Assembly (NCBI GenBank): GCA_963971575.1
Contig: OZ020625.1
Span: 26,883,753 to 26,947,752, forward strand
Direction: 5' to 3'
Source of the DNA: Liopterus haemorrhoidalis
Lineage: Eukaryota > Arthropoda > Insecta > Coleoptera > Dytiscidae
Length of the DNA stretch: 64,000 nucleotides
Shown: positions 1 through 11,914 of the stretch, in pieces
How the letters are laid out: each line of letters begins with the position of its first letter
Numbering within the stretch: position 1 is the stretch's first letter
Program-made: the position numbers and the translations under genes
Notes under the pieces: model-generated
The model's input: only the letters and a program-made list of their open reading frames with translations
What the model was told of the DNA's origin: nothing
Database searches by the model: none

Positions 1-342
<342 letters not shown>

Positions 343-446
343 TCATGCTAAAAATAGTCAAAACGTTATGTAGGGACCTCAATTCGTGGAGATCCATCGA
401 AATCTCGAAATGTCAAAATCGGTATGATCACAATACCTCCCTTATA
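343..446 (+). repeat. Helentron-like repeat, family B, 3' part
   Basis: Matches the part after the microsatellite in the copies at 2640-3102 and 61688-62383, up to 'caatacctcccttata'. There it is cut by the mariner insertion that follows. Confidence 0.75.
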
Positions 447-1701
447 CAAGGTGTCTCAAAAGAAATTTTATATTTATTTATCTTACTGCGTGAACGCAAC
501 GTATCCGAGGGGCGCGGGGGTTATGTCAATCGGTAGCCTGGCTCTTGGGAATTGAGTCGCTATGGAGCGTTTCTCGGGAGCAGACCGCGCGTTATGCGTG
601 CGAGAGTTTTACAAAAACGGTGATTCGGCGACTGTAGCGCGTAGAAAATTCTGCAGTATTCAAGGTTCTCGTCACTTAAATGATGCGCCAAGCATTCCTC
701 TCATTCGACATTGGGTTAAAAAGTTTGAAGAGACTGGTACAACGCTGGATAAATCAAAATCCGGGCGACCTAGGTCACCTTTCAATTCGGAAGCGCGCAA
801 GTGCTTTAAATGTGCATAGATCATCATTACATCGCATTATGCACAAAGACCTAAAGCTGCACTCCTACAAAATTCAATTGGTGCAAGAATTAAAGCCCCA
901 AGATGCCAGTCAGAGGCTTAATTTCGTAAATCAGGTGATTGAGCGATTTTCAACGTTTACCAACATTTTGTTTTCGGATGAAGCTCATTTTCATCTTAAT
1001 GGCCAAGTAAATAAGCAGAACTGCCGCTACTGGAGTGCAACGAATCCGAAACGCAAACATCAAAAACCCCTACATTCGCCTAAAGTGACCGTATGGGCTG
1101 CGATGTCGGCGCGAGGAATTATCGGCCCTTACTTTTTTGAAGACGAAAGGGGGCGTGCAGTTACAGTGAATTCAGAGCGTTATGTGGAGATGTTAGACAA
1201 CTTCTTGGTACCTGAACTGCAAAACTTTCCTGGCTATAACCAAAGAACATGGTTCCAACAGGACGGAGCAACTTCACACACGTCCAATATGTCTCTGCCA
1301 CGTGTTCGTGAAATTTTCTCAGGCAAATTGATCTCCCGGAGAGGTGACATAAATTGGCCTCCACGCAGTCCAGATTTAACCCCTATGGACTTTTTCCTAT
1401 GGGGTTATCTTAAATCTAAAGTTTACGCCAATAAACCGACTTCACTGGCGCATTTGAAAGATAATATCCGTCACGAAATGGCAGCCATCCCTGAGTCCAC
1501 CTGCCGAGACGTCATAAGTAATTTTACTGTTCGATTAAATGAATGCCGAGAACGCGAGGGTCTACATTTAGACGATATTATTTTTAAGAAATAAATCCCC
1601 AAAAAGTGTATTTTAATAATTAATAAACATTTTTTCTAAATACGGCTTACTTTTTTTTTTAATCGATCCACTAAATATAAAATTTCTTTTGAGACACCTT
1701 G
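447..1701 (+). mobile_element. DD41D Tc1/mariner element, copy A
   Basis: The ends are inverted repeats of about 30 bp starting CAAGGTGTCTCAAAAGAAAT, flanked by the target duplication TA (445-446 and 1702-1703). The element carries one degenerate transposase gene. It sits in family-B repeat sequence downstream of the last visible eIF3a exon, so it lies in an eIF3a intron if the gene continues leftward. Related copies are at 27403-28690, 58207-59512 (reverse) and a fragment at 30849-31085. Confidence 0.93.
562..1594 (+). pseudogene. mariner (DD41D) transposase, frameshifted
   Basis: Starts [20 protein letters not shown], an N-terminal helix-turn-helix region shared by insect Tc1/mariner proteins, and ends [10 protein letters not shown]. 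The catalytic triad is visible: D in [12 protein letters not shown] in [11 protein letters not shown], and D in [13 protein letters not shown] count 41 residues between the last two aspartates, which puts it in the DD41D (rosa-like) group rather than classical DD34D mariner. Compared with the copy at 27403, about 56 nt are missing just after the SGRPRS motif (near 779). This shifts the frame, so the open frame 562-819 and the frame carrying the catalytic domain are disconnected. Not functional. Confidence 0.9.
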
Positions 1702-1827
1702 TATATATATAACTTCTACTAAGGTGTTTTAAGATTTTTCGCCTTCTTTTGACCTGTAGTATCACCCATTAAAAAATAAATAAGAAGACCGTCAACCTTG
1801 TATACAAAATCTAAACAAAATACTTAC

Positions 1828-2270
1828 CATGATCAATACGAATCTGCATGTCATTATGCCTAACACAATCCACAAGAATTCTTTCCAAATGAAAAGCAGT
1901 AGTAAACTGAGCCAACTCCAACAATCTCGAAAACTCAATAGTCTGATAAACCTGAGCAACTTGTTTAATCAATCTGACAAGCGTAACATCCTGCAGCGCT
2001 GGTATATATTGTTGCAAAGCACCTCCGGGAGCAGCTTCGTCAGATTTTAAATATTCGATCAAAGTCTGCACTCTCGGACAGAGTAATAATGGATCGAACT
2101 CAAGTTCTAACCAATTATGGAGACTTTGAAGTTGCGGAGAAGCAAGGTTTATTACGTTTACTCTGGTTAGGTCTTTTAGGAGACTCGCTCTTGTAGGTGG
2201 TTGAAGTAAACCGAGTAGTACAGCAAGCCGTTGTGCTTTTTCTAACGGTGTCTTGTCAGTTTCAATAAAT
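1828..2270 (-). CDS. eIF3a: eIF3a exon 6
   Basis: Encodes [20 protein letters not shown] through [15 protein letters not shown], inside the PCI region. The donor GTAAGT at 1827 shows that the gene continues to the left. Confidence 0.96.
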
Positions 2271-5200
2271 CTAAACAAAAAAAAGTGAGTTTTAAACGAT
2301 TTAATTTATTGATCAATAAACTGAAAAAGTTCAATTTATTGATGTGTATAAAGTGTTCAAATATCAACAATATATTGAACAATTTATTGATGAAAAAATT
2401 ATTTTAAATATTTTTCATCAATTTTTTAGGGAATTCTACAGATATTACAAACGTTTATGCGGAACTAAATGTGAATTTCGTTCTTTTAGGTTGTGACGAG
2501 AAGGGACCTTGCTCGGGTTATTTCATGTTTCACGTTTGGTATATGAAAATTTAAAATTCCAACAGTTAAACCATGGATACGAATGAAATTTATTAAAAAT
2601 TTGAATATATTTCACACATATTTTGAAGACAAAAAAAAAATTAGCTGTGGCCACCACAGGACCAACCGCCATCACAAAGTACTTCTTTAATTTCTGCTGC
2701 TTTATCAAAAAATGTCTCAAATAAAAGTTGTTAGTTATTGTATTTATGGCAAGTTGTGTTAAATGATTTTTTTCGAAATATTTTTCTGTTGCTGAATATT
2801 CGCAAAAATCTTAAATCGACACGAGTAAACTCCCATTTCTAGTTAACCGATTTTTACCAAAAGTTGATCAACTCGTGCCATTGATGTAAAAAGCTTAAAT
2901 ATGAAGTTTCATAAAAATCTTTTAGCCGAATTTGCTCTGCACGTGTACATGGACCGACAGACAGACCGACAGACATCATGCTAAAAATAGTCAAAACGTT
3001 ATGTAGGGACCTCAATTCGTGGAGATCCATCGAAATCTCGAAATGTCAAAATCGGTATGGTCACAATACCTCCCTAATATATGTTGGTGGTCGGTAAAAA
3101 TAATCGCTCAAAAATCGTAAAGGGTACACCTTACGATTTTTTAATGTTTGCGGTCGGTAATAAATAAATGGGAAATTTGTCTGTCGTTAATGGGAAATTA
3201 ACCCCTCTGGGTTATAAAGTGCGGGACATTTTTAGCAAAAATCGTAATAAAGTGAAGAAAATTTAAAAAGCTACTTTTCGTTTCTTAATTTACGTCTTAA
3301 GAGCTTTCTTTTGTTACCACACAATAAATTTTAACCATAGAATTTTATTTAGGAAGCATAAAATGAGGGGCTATATTTCACGAGGACGAAGTTTACCACC
3401 CGAGCCGTAGGCGAGTTGTAAAATTCTAATTTAACAATATCAAAACTTACCGATCAAATTCTGGATGAGCGCTCGGCAAAGGAATGGACAGTGTTGCCAA
3501 AAGTACTCTACAAGCCATTCTCTGTAATTCTTCTTGCGTGATATTCTTCTTCATCTCCTTGCTGAGTTGGAAGAGTTTAAACAATGCTGCAGCATGGAAA
3601 AGATAATTTCCAGCTTTCCAGAAAACCATAGCTAATTTCTGATAATAGTTAGCCATAGTTTTAGGCACTGGCATCTTTTTAGACATATTCATTAGACCAT
3701 GAATGTCTTCAATAGCTTTATAGGCTTCCTAAAATTAAATAAATAAAAATTAGGGACTGTATTTAAAACTAAAAAATCAAAAAAAAATTATAAAAAATTT
3801 GCAGCCCCGGACGTTGTAGCATTTGACGGCAACCGAGGCATTACTTGCCGGTAAATCAAAATTCTCCCGCGATATTTTATTTTTTTATATATATTGACAA
3901 GTGACATTACCGTTGGCGGCGCTGTATTCCAAAGCAATATGGCTGTCATGTTTAGTATTCAGCTGTCAGTATGCTAACAGCGAACAGGTTAAATTAAGCA
4001 CAGTACATTTTTCTTTTATGAAAATGCGAGTAAATATTTGTGAAATTTTTTTAATCTTTACGCGCTACACATGTATTGAGGTGTAAAACAGAAAGTGGAC
4101 ATCAAATTACAGTATTTAAATTTTAATTTCAGTAGATTTATTGAAGTATAATTTGTAGTTGAGCAGGTGTTACATGCCGGGCACGTAATTTTATGTGGTA
4201 CATCTGAGTGTCGGTCATCTGAATTTACAATATATGGATTCTGTTTGCAAACAAGTGCATTATGTGCATTGCCTCATAAAATAAAATTAGTTTTAGTTGG
4301 ACAGGAGCAGCTAAAAGTTAAAATCCAACTTGCAAGTGCAAGCATATTAGTGTAATTTTGTTTTTCTGCGACAAATGTAATGAACAAACTCGCATAGTAT
4401 CAGTTACTTTTTAACTCGAAATATATTCCAATGCCTTCCTCCTGTCCATAACCAAATCTTTTCCACGCTGGACTTAATAATTAACTTTCCCTCCATTTTT
4501 CTTAAGAAAAGAAAAAAACTAAGATGCCTATCTTTGTCCTGTGTTGAATGACAGCCAAAAACACTACAATTTGTTCTACTTTTACAGTTTTTCACAACTT
4601 CTATCGACATTTTAACAAAAAATCAACACTAGAACATATGTAATAAGTTCAAACAGTACTACAGTCGCCTAGTACAATATTTGACCACCAGACTGCATAT
4701 CCGAGCGTGTCAGTTCTCAATAAGAGGGACATTCAAAAATAAAGAAACAAATTGGTGTAGAAAAAAAAAAACGTTTAGTAGGAGTTTGGTACTTTCATGA
4801 CTTTAGGTTGGCATCACTGGGATGAGCTGAGAACACCTGGCAATTAAAAATTGTTTTGTTTATAACCTCAAAATTGCATTTAACGATAGCGTGACCGCTT
4901 GAAGTTTCCACATTAGTTGAACAACGTTCAGTGACCCGGCTTTTGCTTTCTGGAGGTGAAAAGCCGGCTAAAATCTTTTCTCGTCGAGTATTGCGTTTAT
5001 ATTTTTTATCTATTGTTTGGCTAATTTAAACTGACCGGTTGCGCAGTAGCAAAAAAAATTAAAGGAACGTTAAGTACCCTCTACCAACATTTCAAAATAG
5101 ATCACCGTGACACTATAATCTTAAATTTATTTCCCTATTGAGAACTGACAATAACTGAAGTGACGACTAGCAGAATATTTTGGAACTTAACGGAATAGGA

Positions 5201-7923
5201 TTTTGTTAGATGTGGCTCATTTAATTGCATTGTTTGTATGTGTTAAAGTGAAGAAAACTTGAATAAAATGTCTTTAAAATCGCAACAGAAAATTAACTGC
5301 AAAGTGAATTGTTGTGTATCAAATGGCAAATATCCTATTCCAATTGCCATTTTGTAATACCCTTTTCACACTAAATCTTTAAGATCGGATGTTAAAATGA
5401 ATGTATCTTTAAACGCTAATGTGAAACCGTATGGCCTCGTCTAAATACAAGCGATGTTTAAGACAGAGATCTGCGTCTTAAACATCGTCCGCATTGCCAA
5501 CTTAATTTCTATTATAAAAAAATACTCCTTGAATTTGTGCTGTCAACATTTTATATTATCATAAACAAGAATACTGTATTATATCGATGTTATAAGAAGT
5601 TTATACTTATTGTTATAATAACATTATTTATTTTAATAATGTGTTTAATAAAATACAGAGCTACAATAATTGAGATAAAATGTATCGACTTACATGTTAA
5701 TACAGGTGTAATATATTCTTTATTGTAGTGTCTTTATTGTAGAACGAAATGAAATATCCTTATTTGTTTATAATAATTCAAAATGTGCATCTGCGCAGAC
5801 AGTTCAAAACTGGTAATTTCATGACGGTAACTTAAGGACAAAATTACTGTAGCTGATGACAGCACCAGAGATTTAAACATCAAGTGTGAAAGCATACCGA
5901 TGTTAAACATTCGTGAACTTTAAGTTCACTCGTCTTAAAGTTCTAGTGTGAATAGGGTATAAGCGACAACAACGCCTCTATAGGTAATGTTTATTCTCAA
6001 TCAAGTTTAAAAGCAGTGTCTATTGCCGACAACGCAGTCCATTAAATTTAGAACTGTGACTGCCGGTTTAAGGTAGTTTTTCCCGACTTACATCAGGCAC
6101 GGCGCTAAAATCACAAAATATTGTACAGGTCTTTAATTTGACTTTATTAACCTTGATAACAAAAATTTAGGACTATTTAAATGACTATTTTAAATATTTT
6201 TACCTGCCATAGCTCCATCTGTATAGCACTATCCAACTGATAAAGCCTTGTATCCAAATTCAACTGTTGAGTCTCCGGTTTACTAATGCTGACGTTGGCT
6301 ACTTGAGCCGGTAGCTTACAGATGTCTTCTAAATGTTTACGTAATTTATCGCAAAGTTTTCTGAACTCTGTCTTACGATTGTAGTTCAAACAGAATTGGA
6401 ATGCCATTCTTGCGATATCATGATATAGAGTCTCGACATGGGCATTTGTACGTAACAGTTCAAGACATTGACAGTACGATTCCCAAAGAAATTTTACCCA
6501 TGGAGTTAAGATTGTTCGATCGGAACGATCTTGAGCATCTTCCCCGGAGACAGCACTATAAAATTTTCATATGTTAGGATTAGCAACAATATTTAAATTC
6601 ACAGAATGACAAAAAAAAAAAAAAAAAAATAACGGATAGTTTCAATTTTTCATTAGTATAAAATATATATTTTTGAAATGCAATATATATTTTTGAAATG
6701 CAGTATATAAAGATAGGTAGCATATAGTGAGACAAAAGCTTTCAATGCTACATGCTACAATGTTAAAAGATTTGAGAATTTTTGCAATTTACTCAAAATA
6801 GTATTTCAATAACTACTTTTTGGTATTTGAAATAATGAATTTGAACAACTTGCTATTTGAATTTGTAAGTACTTAAGAAGTATTTGAAATATTACCCTTG
6901 TATTTAAAATCTTTCTTAGTATTTCAAATATTTCCCTAGTATTTAAATCTTTCCTAGTATTTCAAATATTTCCCTAGTATGTAAAATCTTCCCATTTCAA
7001 ATCTCCCCTAGAATTTCTTTTCTTCCTTAGTATTTCAAATACTTTCCTATTATTTCAAACATTTCCCTAGTATTTAAAATCTTCTCTACTATTTTCTTCC
7101 TAAATATTTCAAATACTACCTAAGTATTTCAAATACTACCTAAGTATTTCAAATATTTCCCCATTATTTCAAATATAGACTGATACAAGCAGAGTATTAT
7201 TACATAAACATTATATTTATTATTTACTGCATGCATCTAGCTGATAAATATTTATTATTTCTTTTTTCAAAATGAAGTGTTAATGATTGACAATCAATTT
7301 TATTGATGAGTATCAGTTTAGGTGAATGATGTATTTACTAATAAATCAGTTTGTAGACGTCCGTTTTACTTTTAGTCGAACTGTGTACATTAATTGATAA
7401 AAAGAAGACGTACCTCAATAAAATACTTTCTGGAGTGGCTAAATTGTCCAAATCATCGATATCAATGACTGCTTGAGCAGATTGTGCCTTAGCGTTCTCA
7501 GTTTTTTCTTCCGCCATCCTAAGATAACCCCGTATAACATTTTCAAGCGAACCGACATTTACCTAAATTAAAAACAGCAATTTTAATGTTATTACGATAA
7601 TAAATAACTACAAACTTACCGATTGAAACATATTACGGTACTGAAAAAGTCCTTCTTTTGCAATATGAGATTTTTTGAGTTCGACACATAAGTCCAAATA
7701 TTTGAACATAATCGGTTCCAAAACCGATTCCGACCAAGTATAAGTCCATTTTTTATTTCTAAATACTTCTTGTAAAGTATCCAAAGCTCTAGCCGGTTTT
7801 CCGACTTCAATAAATTCTAAAATAAAAATATTATCATTACTGTCACGCCGAACATATTGATAATAAAAACGTACCATTTGCCCGTTTAAGGGCATTTTCC
7901 GGACGCTGAGAATATCTAGCCAT
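1828..7923 (-). CDS. eIF3a: eukaryotic translation initiation factor 3 subunit A, N-terminal 489 codons
   Basis: Scaffold subunit of the eIF3 complex, which binds the 40S ribosome during cytoplasmic translation initiation. Six exons were joined by hand: 7923-7875, 7816-7620, 7562-7414, 6555-6204, 3728-3451 and 2270-1828. All introns are GT..AG and the frame is kept throughout. The protein starts [20 protein letters not shown], the highly conserved eIF3a N-terminus, and continues through [40 protein letters not shown] and [20 protein letters not shown] into the PCI-domain region (roughly residue 310 onward), stopping at RIDHG. The rest, including the C-terminal low-complexity region, lies beyond the left edge. 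Introns 4 and 5 (2.5 and 1.2 kb) are swollen by repeats. A copy of part of exon 5 occurs at 51119-51397. Identification is very firm. Confidence 0.97.
2448..2635 (-). repeat. partial CAGTCTGTTCC-type MITE in eIF3a intron 5
   Basis: Shares the 'gcggaactaaatg...gaatttcgttcttttagg' end and the following ~150 bp with the copies at 14898-15715 and 60351-61471. Degraded, and one end is missing. Confidence 0.7.
2640..3102 (+). repeat. Helentron-like repeat, family B
   Basis: Begins in 'gctgtggccaccacagg', contains a short CAGA-type array at 2954-2977, and ends in 'ttggtggtcggtaaa'. The ends carry short inverted ACCGNCCGCC / GGNGGTCGGT motifs. Together with the internal microsatellite this resembles non-autonomous Helentron (DINE/HINE-like) elements. 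The class is inferred; the family relation to 61688-62383 and 55660-56107 is seen directly. Confidence 0.65.
3451..3728 (-). CDS. eIF3a: eIF3a exon 5
   Basis: Encodes [20 protein letters not shown] through [17 protein letters not shown] sequence (here [14 protein letters not shown]). The first ~129 nt and the adjacent intron are duplicated at 51119-51397. Confidence 0.96.
4381..4740 (-). pseudogene. THAP-domain transposon relic
   Basis: The minus strand from 4610 reads [20 protein letters not shown]..., a short stretch with the C-x3-C spacing and following pattern of a THAP zinc finger N-terminus, then decays. The sequence from about 4381 to 4730 matches the plus strand at 29395-29715, including the untranslated leader. 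It is therefore a dispersed element, not a gene. It lies in eIF3a intron 4, antisense to nothing coding. Confidence 0.6.
4709..5149. repeat. inverted repeat pair GTCAGTTCTCAATA
   Basis: GTCAGTTCTCAATA at 4709 and its reverse complement ending at 5149 enclose about 440 bp without coding sequence. May be the ends of a small element overlapping the THAP relic. The class is not known. Confidence 0.4.
5360..5957 (+). mobile_element. ~600-bp MITE (CCCTTTTCACACTAGAAC ends), copy 1
   Basis: Ends CCCTTTTCACACT... and ...AGTGTGAATAGGG are inverted repeats with flanking TA on both sides. Near-identical bodies occur at 10585-11188, 21380-21967 (reverse) and 27315-29173 (split by a mariner). There is no transposase. 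TA targeting suggests mobilisation by a Tc1/mariner-like enzyme (inference). Lies in eIF3a intron 4. Confidence 0.85.
6204..6555 (-). CDS. eIF3a: eIF3a exon 4
   Basis: Encodes [20 protein letters not shown] through [14 protein letters not shown]. Exact phase with exons 3 and 5. Confidence 0.96.
6660..7185. repeat. degenerate ~22-bp minisatellite in eIF3a intron 3
   Basis: Many imperfect copies of 'tagtatttcaaatatttccc', in runs. Related 'gtatttgaaataat' and 'gtatttcaaatatttcc' pieces flank the element at 46193-47402, so this array belongs to a dispersed repeat. Confidence 0.75.
7414..7562 (-). CDS. eIF3a: eIF3a exon 3
   Basis: Encodes [20 protein letters not shown] and the acidic [18 protein letters not shown] segment. 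The donor GTACGT is at 7413. Confidence 0.95.
7620..7816 (-). CDS. eIF3a: eIF3a exon 2
   Basis: Encodes [20 protein letters not shown] through RNMFQS, an almost invariant block in animals. It is separated from exon 1 by a 58-bp intron and from exon 3 by a 57-bp intron. Confidence 0.96.
7875..7923 (-). CDS. eIF3a: eIF3a exon 1 (coding part)
   Basis: Encodes [16 protein letters not shown] plus one base. The donor is GGTACG at 7874-7873. The start is fixed by the universal eIF3a N-terminus. The 5' UTR presumably lies just upstream, toward 7990-8050. Confidence 0.95.
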
Positions 7924-8355
7924 ATCTAAATTGGATCACTATACACTTTTAACACATTTATTTTGGATTTTTAACAAAACTGCACACAAAATTTGTGAAA
8001 TTTTGAAATGCAGAAAAGCGTGGAACACACGTTCACACTCTACAAGATGGCGGGTGGCCGAGTAACGAACTATCAAAGACACACTTTCACAAAGACACAA
8101 AAATAAAATAATTTTCTCATTTAAATCTCACTAATTGACATTTAAAAAAAAAAATCAACACAAATAATCTCATGAAACAAAAAAAATAAAATTTTTATAC
8201 CACAATTAATTTTTTTTTGTTATTTTAAATATTTTTCTTCGTTAAAAACTGAGACGTATGTCTTAGTGTATATCAAAGCAAGCTAACCCTAAAAAGCTAA
8301 CCGGTTGACATTTTTCAACGTTTTCTACATTCAAAACCGATTTTAAGCTTTAAAA
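7924..8355. promoter_or_regulatory. putative bidirectional promoter, eIF3a / SNRPG
   Basis: 432 bp between the divergent start codons of two ubiquitously required genes. No clear TATA box or repeat was seen. The interval must hold both 5' UTRs and start sites. The promoter role is inferred from position only. Confidence 0.6.
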
Positions 8356-8800
8356 ATGTCCAAAGCACACCCTCCAGAGCTTAAAAAGTAAGTTGATCTA
8401 AAAATTTTTCAATCCAAACTTATTTTAATACATTTTTTTGTGTATTTTTAGATTTATGGACAAAAAACTGTCCTTAAAATTGAATGGCGGTAGGCATGTT
8501 ATAGGAATTTTAAGAGGTTTTGACCCTTTTATGAATTTGGTAGTTGATGAATCTATTGAAGAATGTAAAGATGGATCAAAGAACAATATTGGGATGGTTG
8601 TAAGTAGATTTTTTTTAGCTTTAAAAAACTAAAATTACCCTTTGAAGGTTAGGTCTTAAACATTTGTTTTTGTATCAAACCCTTAAAACGAAATTAAATA
8701 GAAATTATCATTTTTTTAGTTGTTATTAATTAGTTTTGTTTATTTTTAGGTTATTCGAGGGAACAGTATTGTAATGCTTGAAGCGCTGGATCGAATATGA
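8356..8800 (+). CDS. SNRPG: small nuclear ribonucleoprotein G (SmG)
   Basis: One of the seven Sm proteins forming the ring on spliceosomal snRNAs. Three exons: 8356-8387, 8452-8599 and 8750-8800. The splices are AA|GTAAGT, TTTAG|A, GTT|GTAAGT and TTTAG|GTT. The joined frame gives 76 aa, the usual length of SmG. It starts [20 protein letters not shown]; the Sm1 motif contains [19 protein letters not shown] and the Sm2 motif contains [12 protein letters not shown], ending DRI. A polyadenylation signal AATAAA follows at about 8876. Its first exon faces eIF3a. Confidence 0.97.
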
Positions 8801-8930
8801 TATGAAATATTCTTTATATTACTTTAAGATATTGTTTTTTGTAAGAAACTAATTGTAATTCTTATTTTATTGTGAAATAAAATAATATTGTCTAAATTTG
8901 TGTGATTTTAATTATTTTTCCTTAGCTTAC

Positions 8931-9155
8931 CAGGGGCGCACACAGATTTTTGGCTTGGGGGGGGTCTAATTATACATAATTTTTATAAGCACAGGGCAAA
9001 ATTTCAATTACAAGTGAAGAGTAAAAAAAGGTCCTCCTTTCTAAATTTTAAATGAAGAGCAAAAAAAAGGTCCTCACTTCTAAATTTTAAGTGAAGAGCA
9101 AAAAAAAGTCCTCACAGCACTGGGGGGGGCTGGACCCCCCTTGTGTGCGCCCATG
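8931..9155. mobile_element. 225-bp hAT MITE
   Basis: Ends CAGGGGCGCACACAG and TGTGTGCGCCCATG. It is flanked by a perfect 8-bp target duplication TAGCTTAC (8923-8930, 9156-9163), the hAT signature. Internal short tandem 'ggtcctcacttctaaatttt' units and G/C homopolymers; no coding sequence. Inserted just downstream of SNRPG. Confidence 0.9.
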
Positions 9156-9173
9156 TAGCTTACAAACATATAG

Positions 9174-9921
9174 AACCCTGACATCTGGTGGCAATTTGTG
9201 GAAGATACGAAAGTGACCTTGTTTTGTTTTGTTCAATGGAGAAATACGTGTTTTTTTGTTGTTTACGTTTTATTTTTGTGAATCGTGGAAAAAAATATCA
9301 ATTTTGTTATGGGCCGCAATGTAAATCGTGAATAAGGAAGAATCCCTCTTCAACATTTCATAATTTATATAAATCGAAAAAAATATCAATTGAAACGACG
9401 TTTGGAGGCAGAGAGAAAGTGGATCGTATGTTTTTATGGACCCAAAAACTAAAAATGGGCAAAAATCCAAGCCCATGCATGCATGTTTGCCCGTTGCATT
9501 TTATGGAAAGTGATTTTTTACGTCCAAGAAAAGACTGAAAAAAAAGTACTTACCCTACCCAAAATTTGCCTAAATCATCAGTTGATATATTAAAAGGCCC
9601 TTTTACTTTTTCAGACAGAGATATTAATTTTTACTAATATATTTACCATATTTTTGTTGTTATTATATTGACAGACAGTCAAAAAGAATTAAAAATACAA
9701 TGAAAAACTAAAAATATCCTTGAAATTTCTTTAGAATAGTATATTATTACATATCTTGTAAATCGTAGATTACCTTTAAATTAAAAAAAAAGCTCGGAAA
9801 ACAGGAAAAATACAACTCGTGTTCATTTTAGCCATGTAAATAAATACTAACAGTTTAATGTCACTTTCGAGTGTTCCAGCTTTGCCGCATATGGCGCTGC
9901 GATCTTAAAAAGTTTCCCCTA
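9174..9921 (+). mobile_element. THAP-domain DNA transposon remnant
   Basis: The left end 'accctgacatctggtgg' and right end 'ggcgctgcgatcttaaaaag...cccctat' resemble those at 63135-63953, so both belong to one family. The plus strand at about 9298-9545 reads CYGPQC..., then RMFLWTQKLKMGK and VCPLHFMESDFL. These are the C2CH metal ligands and the end of a THAP zinc finger. A stop after CYGPQCKS breaks it. THAP fingers are typical of P-element-like transposases; the exact superfamily is not settled. Confidence 0.7.
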
Positions 9922-9974
9922 TAAAAATTTCCAATTGATTTATTTTTTTATCTTCAAAATATTTGAAAATATAT

Positions 9975-10145
9975 TAAAATTTTTAATAAATATTCGTTTC
10001 TATGGTTTCACTATTGGAATTTTAATTTTTCACATACCAACGTCAAACATGAAATAACTCAAGCAAAGTCCCTTCTCGTGACAACCAAAAAGAACGAAAT
10101 TCCCATTTAGTTCCGCCTGAATGTTTGGAATAACCTGTACAGTTT
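9975..10145 (-). repeat. partial CAGTCTGTTCC-type MITE
   Basis: The reverse of the 'ttcgttcttttaggttgt' end shared with 14898-15715, ending near 'cctgaatgtttggaataacctgta'. Truncated. Confidence 0.65.
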
Positions 10146-10310
10146 ACAGTTTTTGAATTTTTGAAAAAAAAAAAAAACGATAGAAAAAGACCATATTTCA
10201 AAAAATACATATGAGCGTGTGCTTTAAATTTATTTTTAGTCTCCCCAACCTAAAAATAGTCAATACAAATTTAAAAAAAAAAAAAATGTTTTTTTTTTTT
10301 TTAAATTGTC

Positions 10311-11259
10311 ACTATAGTGCGTTCAAAGGTGAGTTTGCAGTATAGCTCTTATGGCAAATGGGAGCGGTGTTGCCAAATGTTGTAAAAGTGTCAAATGTGT
10401 CAATTATAATAATATGAAAAACTCGTATGATTTACAAAAATCAACTCTTATAAAACTCAAAATAACACTCAACAAAAACAAATGGCCATTTGTAGAATAC
10501 TGCGTCTTCACAGATCAGTACGTTTTAGAGCTGGCAACGTCGACAAGCAAGAAAAGAATAGCGTCATTGTGTAAACCCATTATGCCCTTTTCACACTAGA
10601 ACTTTAAGATCGGATGTTAAAGTGAATGTATCTTTAAACGCTAATGTGAAACCGTATGGCCTCGTCTAAATACAAGCGATGTTTAAGACAGAGATCTGCG
10701 TCTTAAACTTCGTCCGCATTGCCAACTTAATTTCTATTATAAAAAAATACTCCTTGAATTTGTGCTGTCAACATTTTATATTATCATAAACAAGAATACT
10801 GTATTATATCGACATTATAAGAAGTTTATACTTATTGTTATAATAAAATTATTTATTTTAATAATGTGTTTAATAAAATACAGAGCTACAATAATTGAGA
10901 TAAAATGTATCGACTTACATGTTAATACAGGTGTAATATATTCTTTATTGTAGTGCCTTTATTGTAGAATGAAATGAAATATCCTTAATTGTTTATAATA
11001 ATTCAAAATGTGCGTCTGCGCAGACAGTTCAAAACTGGTAATTTCATGACGGTAACTTAAGGACAAAATTACTGTAGCTGATGACAGCACCTGAGATTTA
11101 AACATCAAGTGTGAAAGCATACCGCAAACGAAAGCAAACATCGGTGAATTTTAAGTTCACTCATCTTAAAGATCTAGTGTGAAAAGGGTATTAGAGAGTA
11201 TGAAAAAGAACTACTCCATATGACCTGTACTGCAAACTCACCTTTGAACGCACTATAGT
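10311..11259. mobile_element. outer TIR element enclosing a MITE
   Basis: ACTATAGTGCGTTCAAAGGT at 10311 and its reverse complement ending at 11259 are perfect inverted repeats over about 32 bp. About 240 bp of its own sequence at the left and about 40 bp at the right surround the 604-bp MITE at 10585-11188. It is therefore a small element that received a second one. Confidence 0.8.
10585..11188 (+). mobile_element. ~600-bp MITE, copy 2
   Basis: Same family as 5360-5957, with nearly identical sequence. Its 'ctcgtctaaatacaagcgat' segment is the uninterrupted counterpart of the mariner insertion site at 27401-28692. Confidence 0.88.
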
Positions 11260-11914
11260 TCACTTTTTAACGATTGAAGTGTGCTTTTTACTAAACAAAA
11301 TTATCAGAATGTTCAATAAATCATTAAAAGTTATTATATTTCAACATATAGTTCCCCACGAAGCTTTAAACTGAATAATACACAAGAATAAATGTGTGGG
11401 TGTGAGTGAGATTTAAAGGTACGCCACTGGGTTTAGTTGTATGTTAAAGAAAATTTAGTTTTTCATTCAAGATTTACACCTTTAAACACAATTTAAGGCA
11501 TACGATTTTCTTTTTGCGACTTAAATAATTAATATTCTCTCCAGAGCTTCTATTGTAAAATTTATAAATTCTATTTATAGCCAGAAAAATCTATATTTAG
11601 AGCACTGTTAATCTTTAAACGAAAAACAAATAATAACAGCGTTCAAAATAAAAGAAAAAAACATATTATTTTATGTTTCTGCAAAATATAATAAAATGTA
11701 ATGTTTATATGTTAATACAAGATATAAACAAATACTTAGAAAAGGATAAAATAAAAAAGAACTAAAAAATTAGATAAATAAACTGTCAAGATAGCGAAGT
11801 ATAACATCAAATTGAAATAAATTAAACTTTTTGCCCCTGGTTATTAAATCTGCAACTAGCTATACACCACGGTATTGTGACAACATATGTGATAAAGCGT
11901 AGTAATAGAATATA
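11260..11914. other. gene-free AT-rich stretch
   Basis: No coding sequence, terminal repeats or tandem array recognised. Confidence 0.5.

Noticed and set aside
5537..10953. Near-identical 63-aa open frames at 5537-5728 and 10762-10953
   Set aside because: Both lie in the same position of the ~600-bp MITE; similarity comes from the repeat, and the AT-rich frame has no domain.
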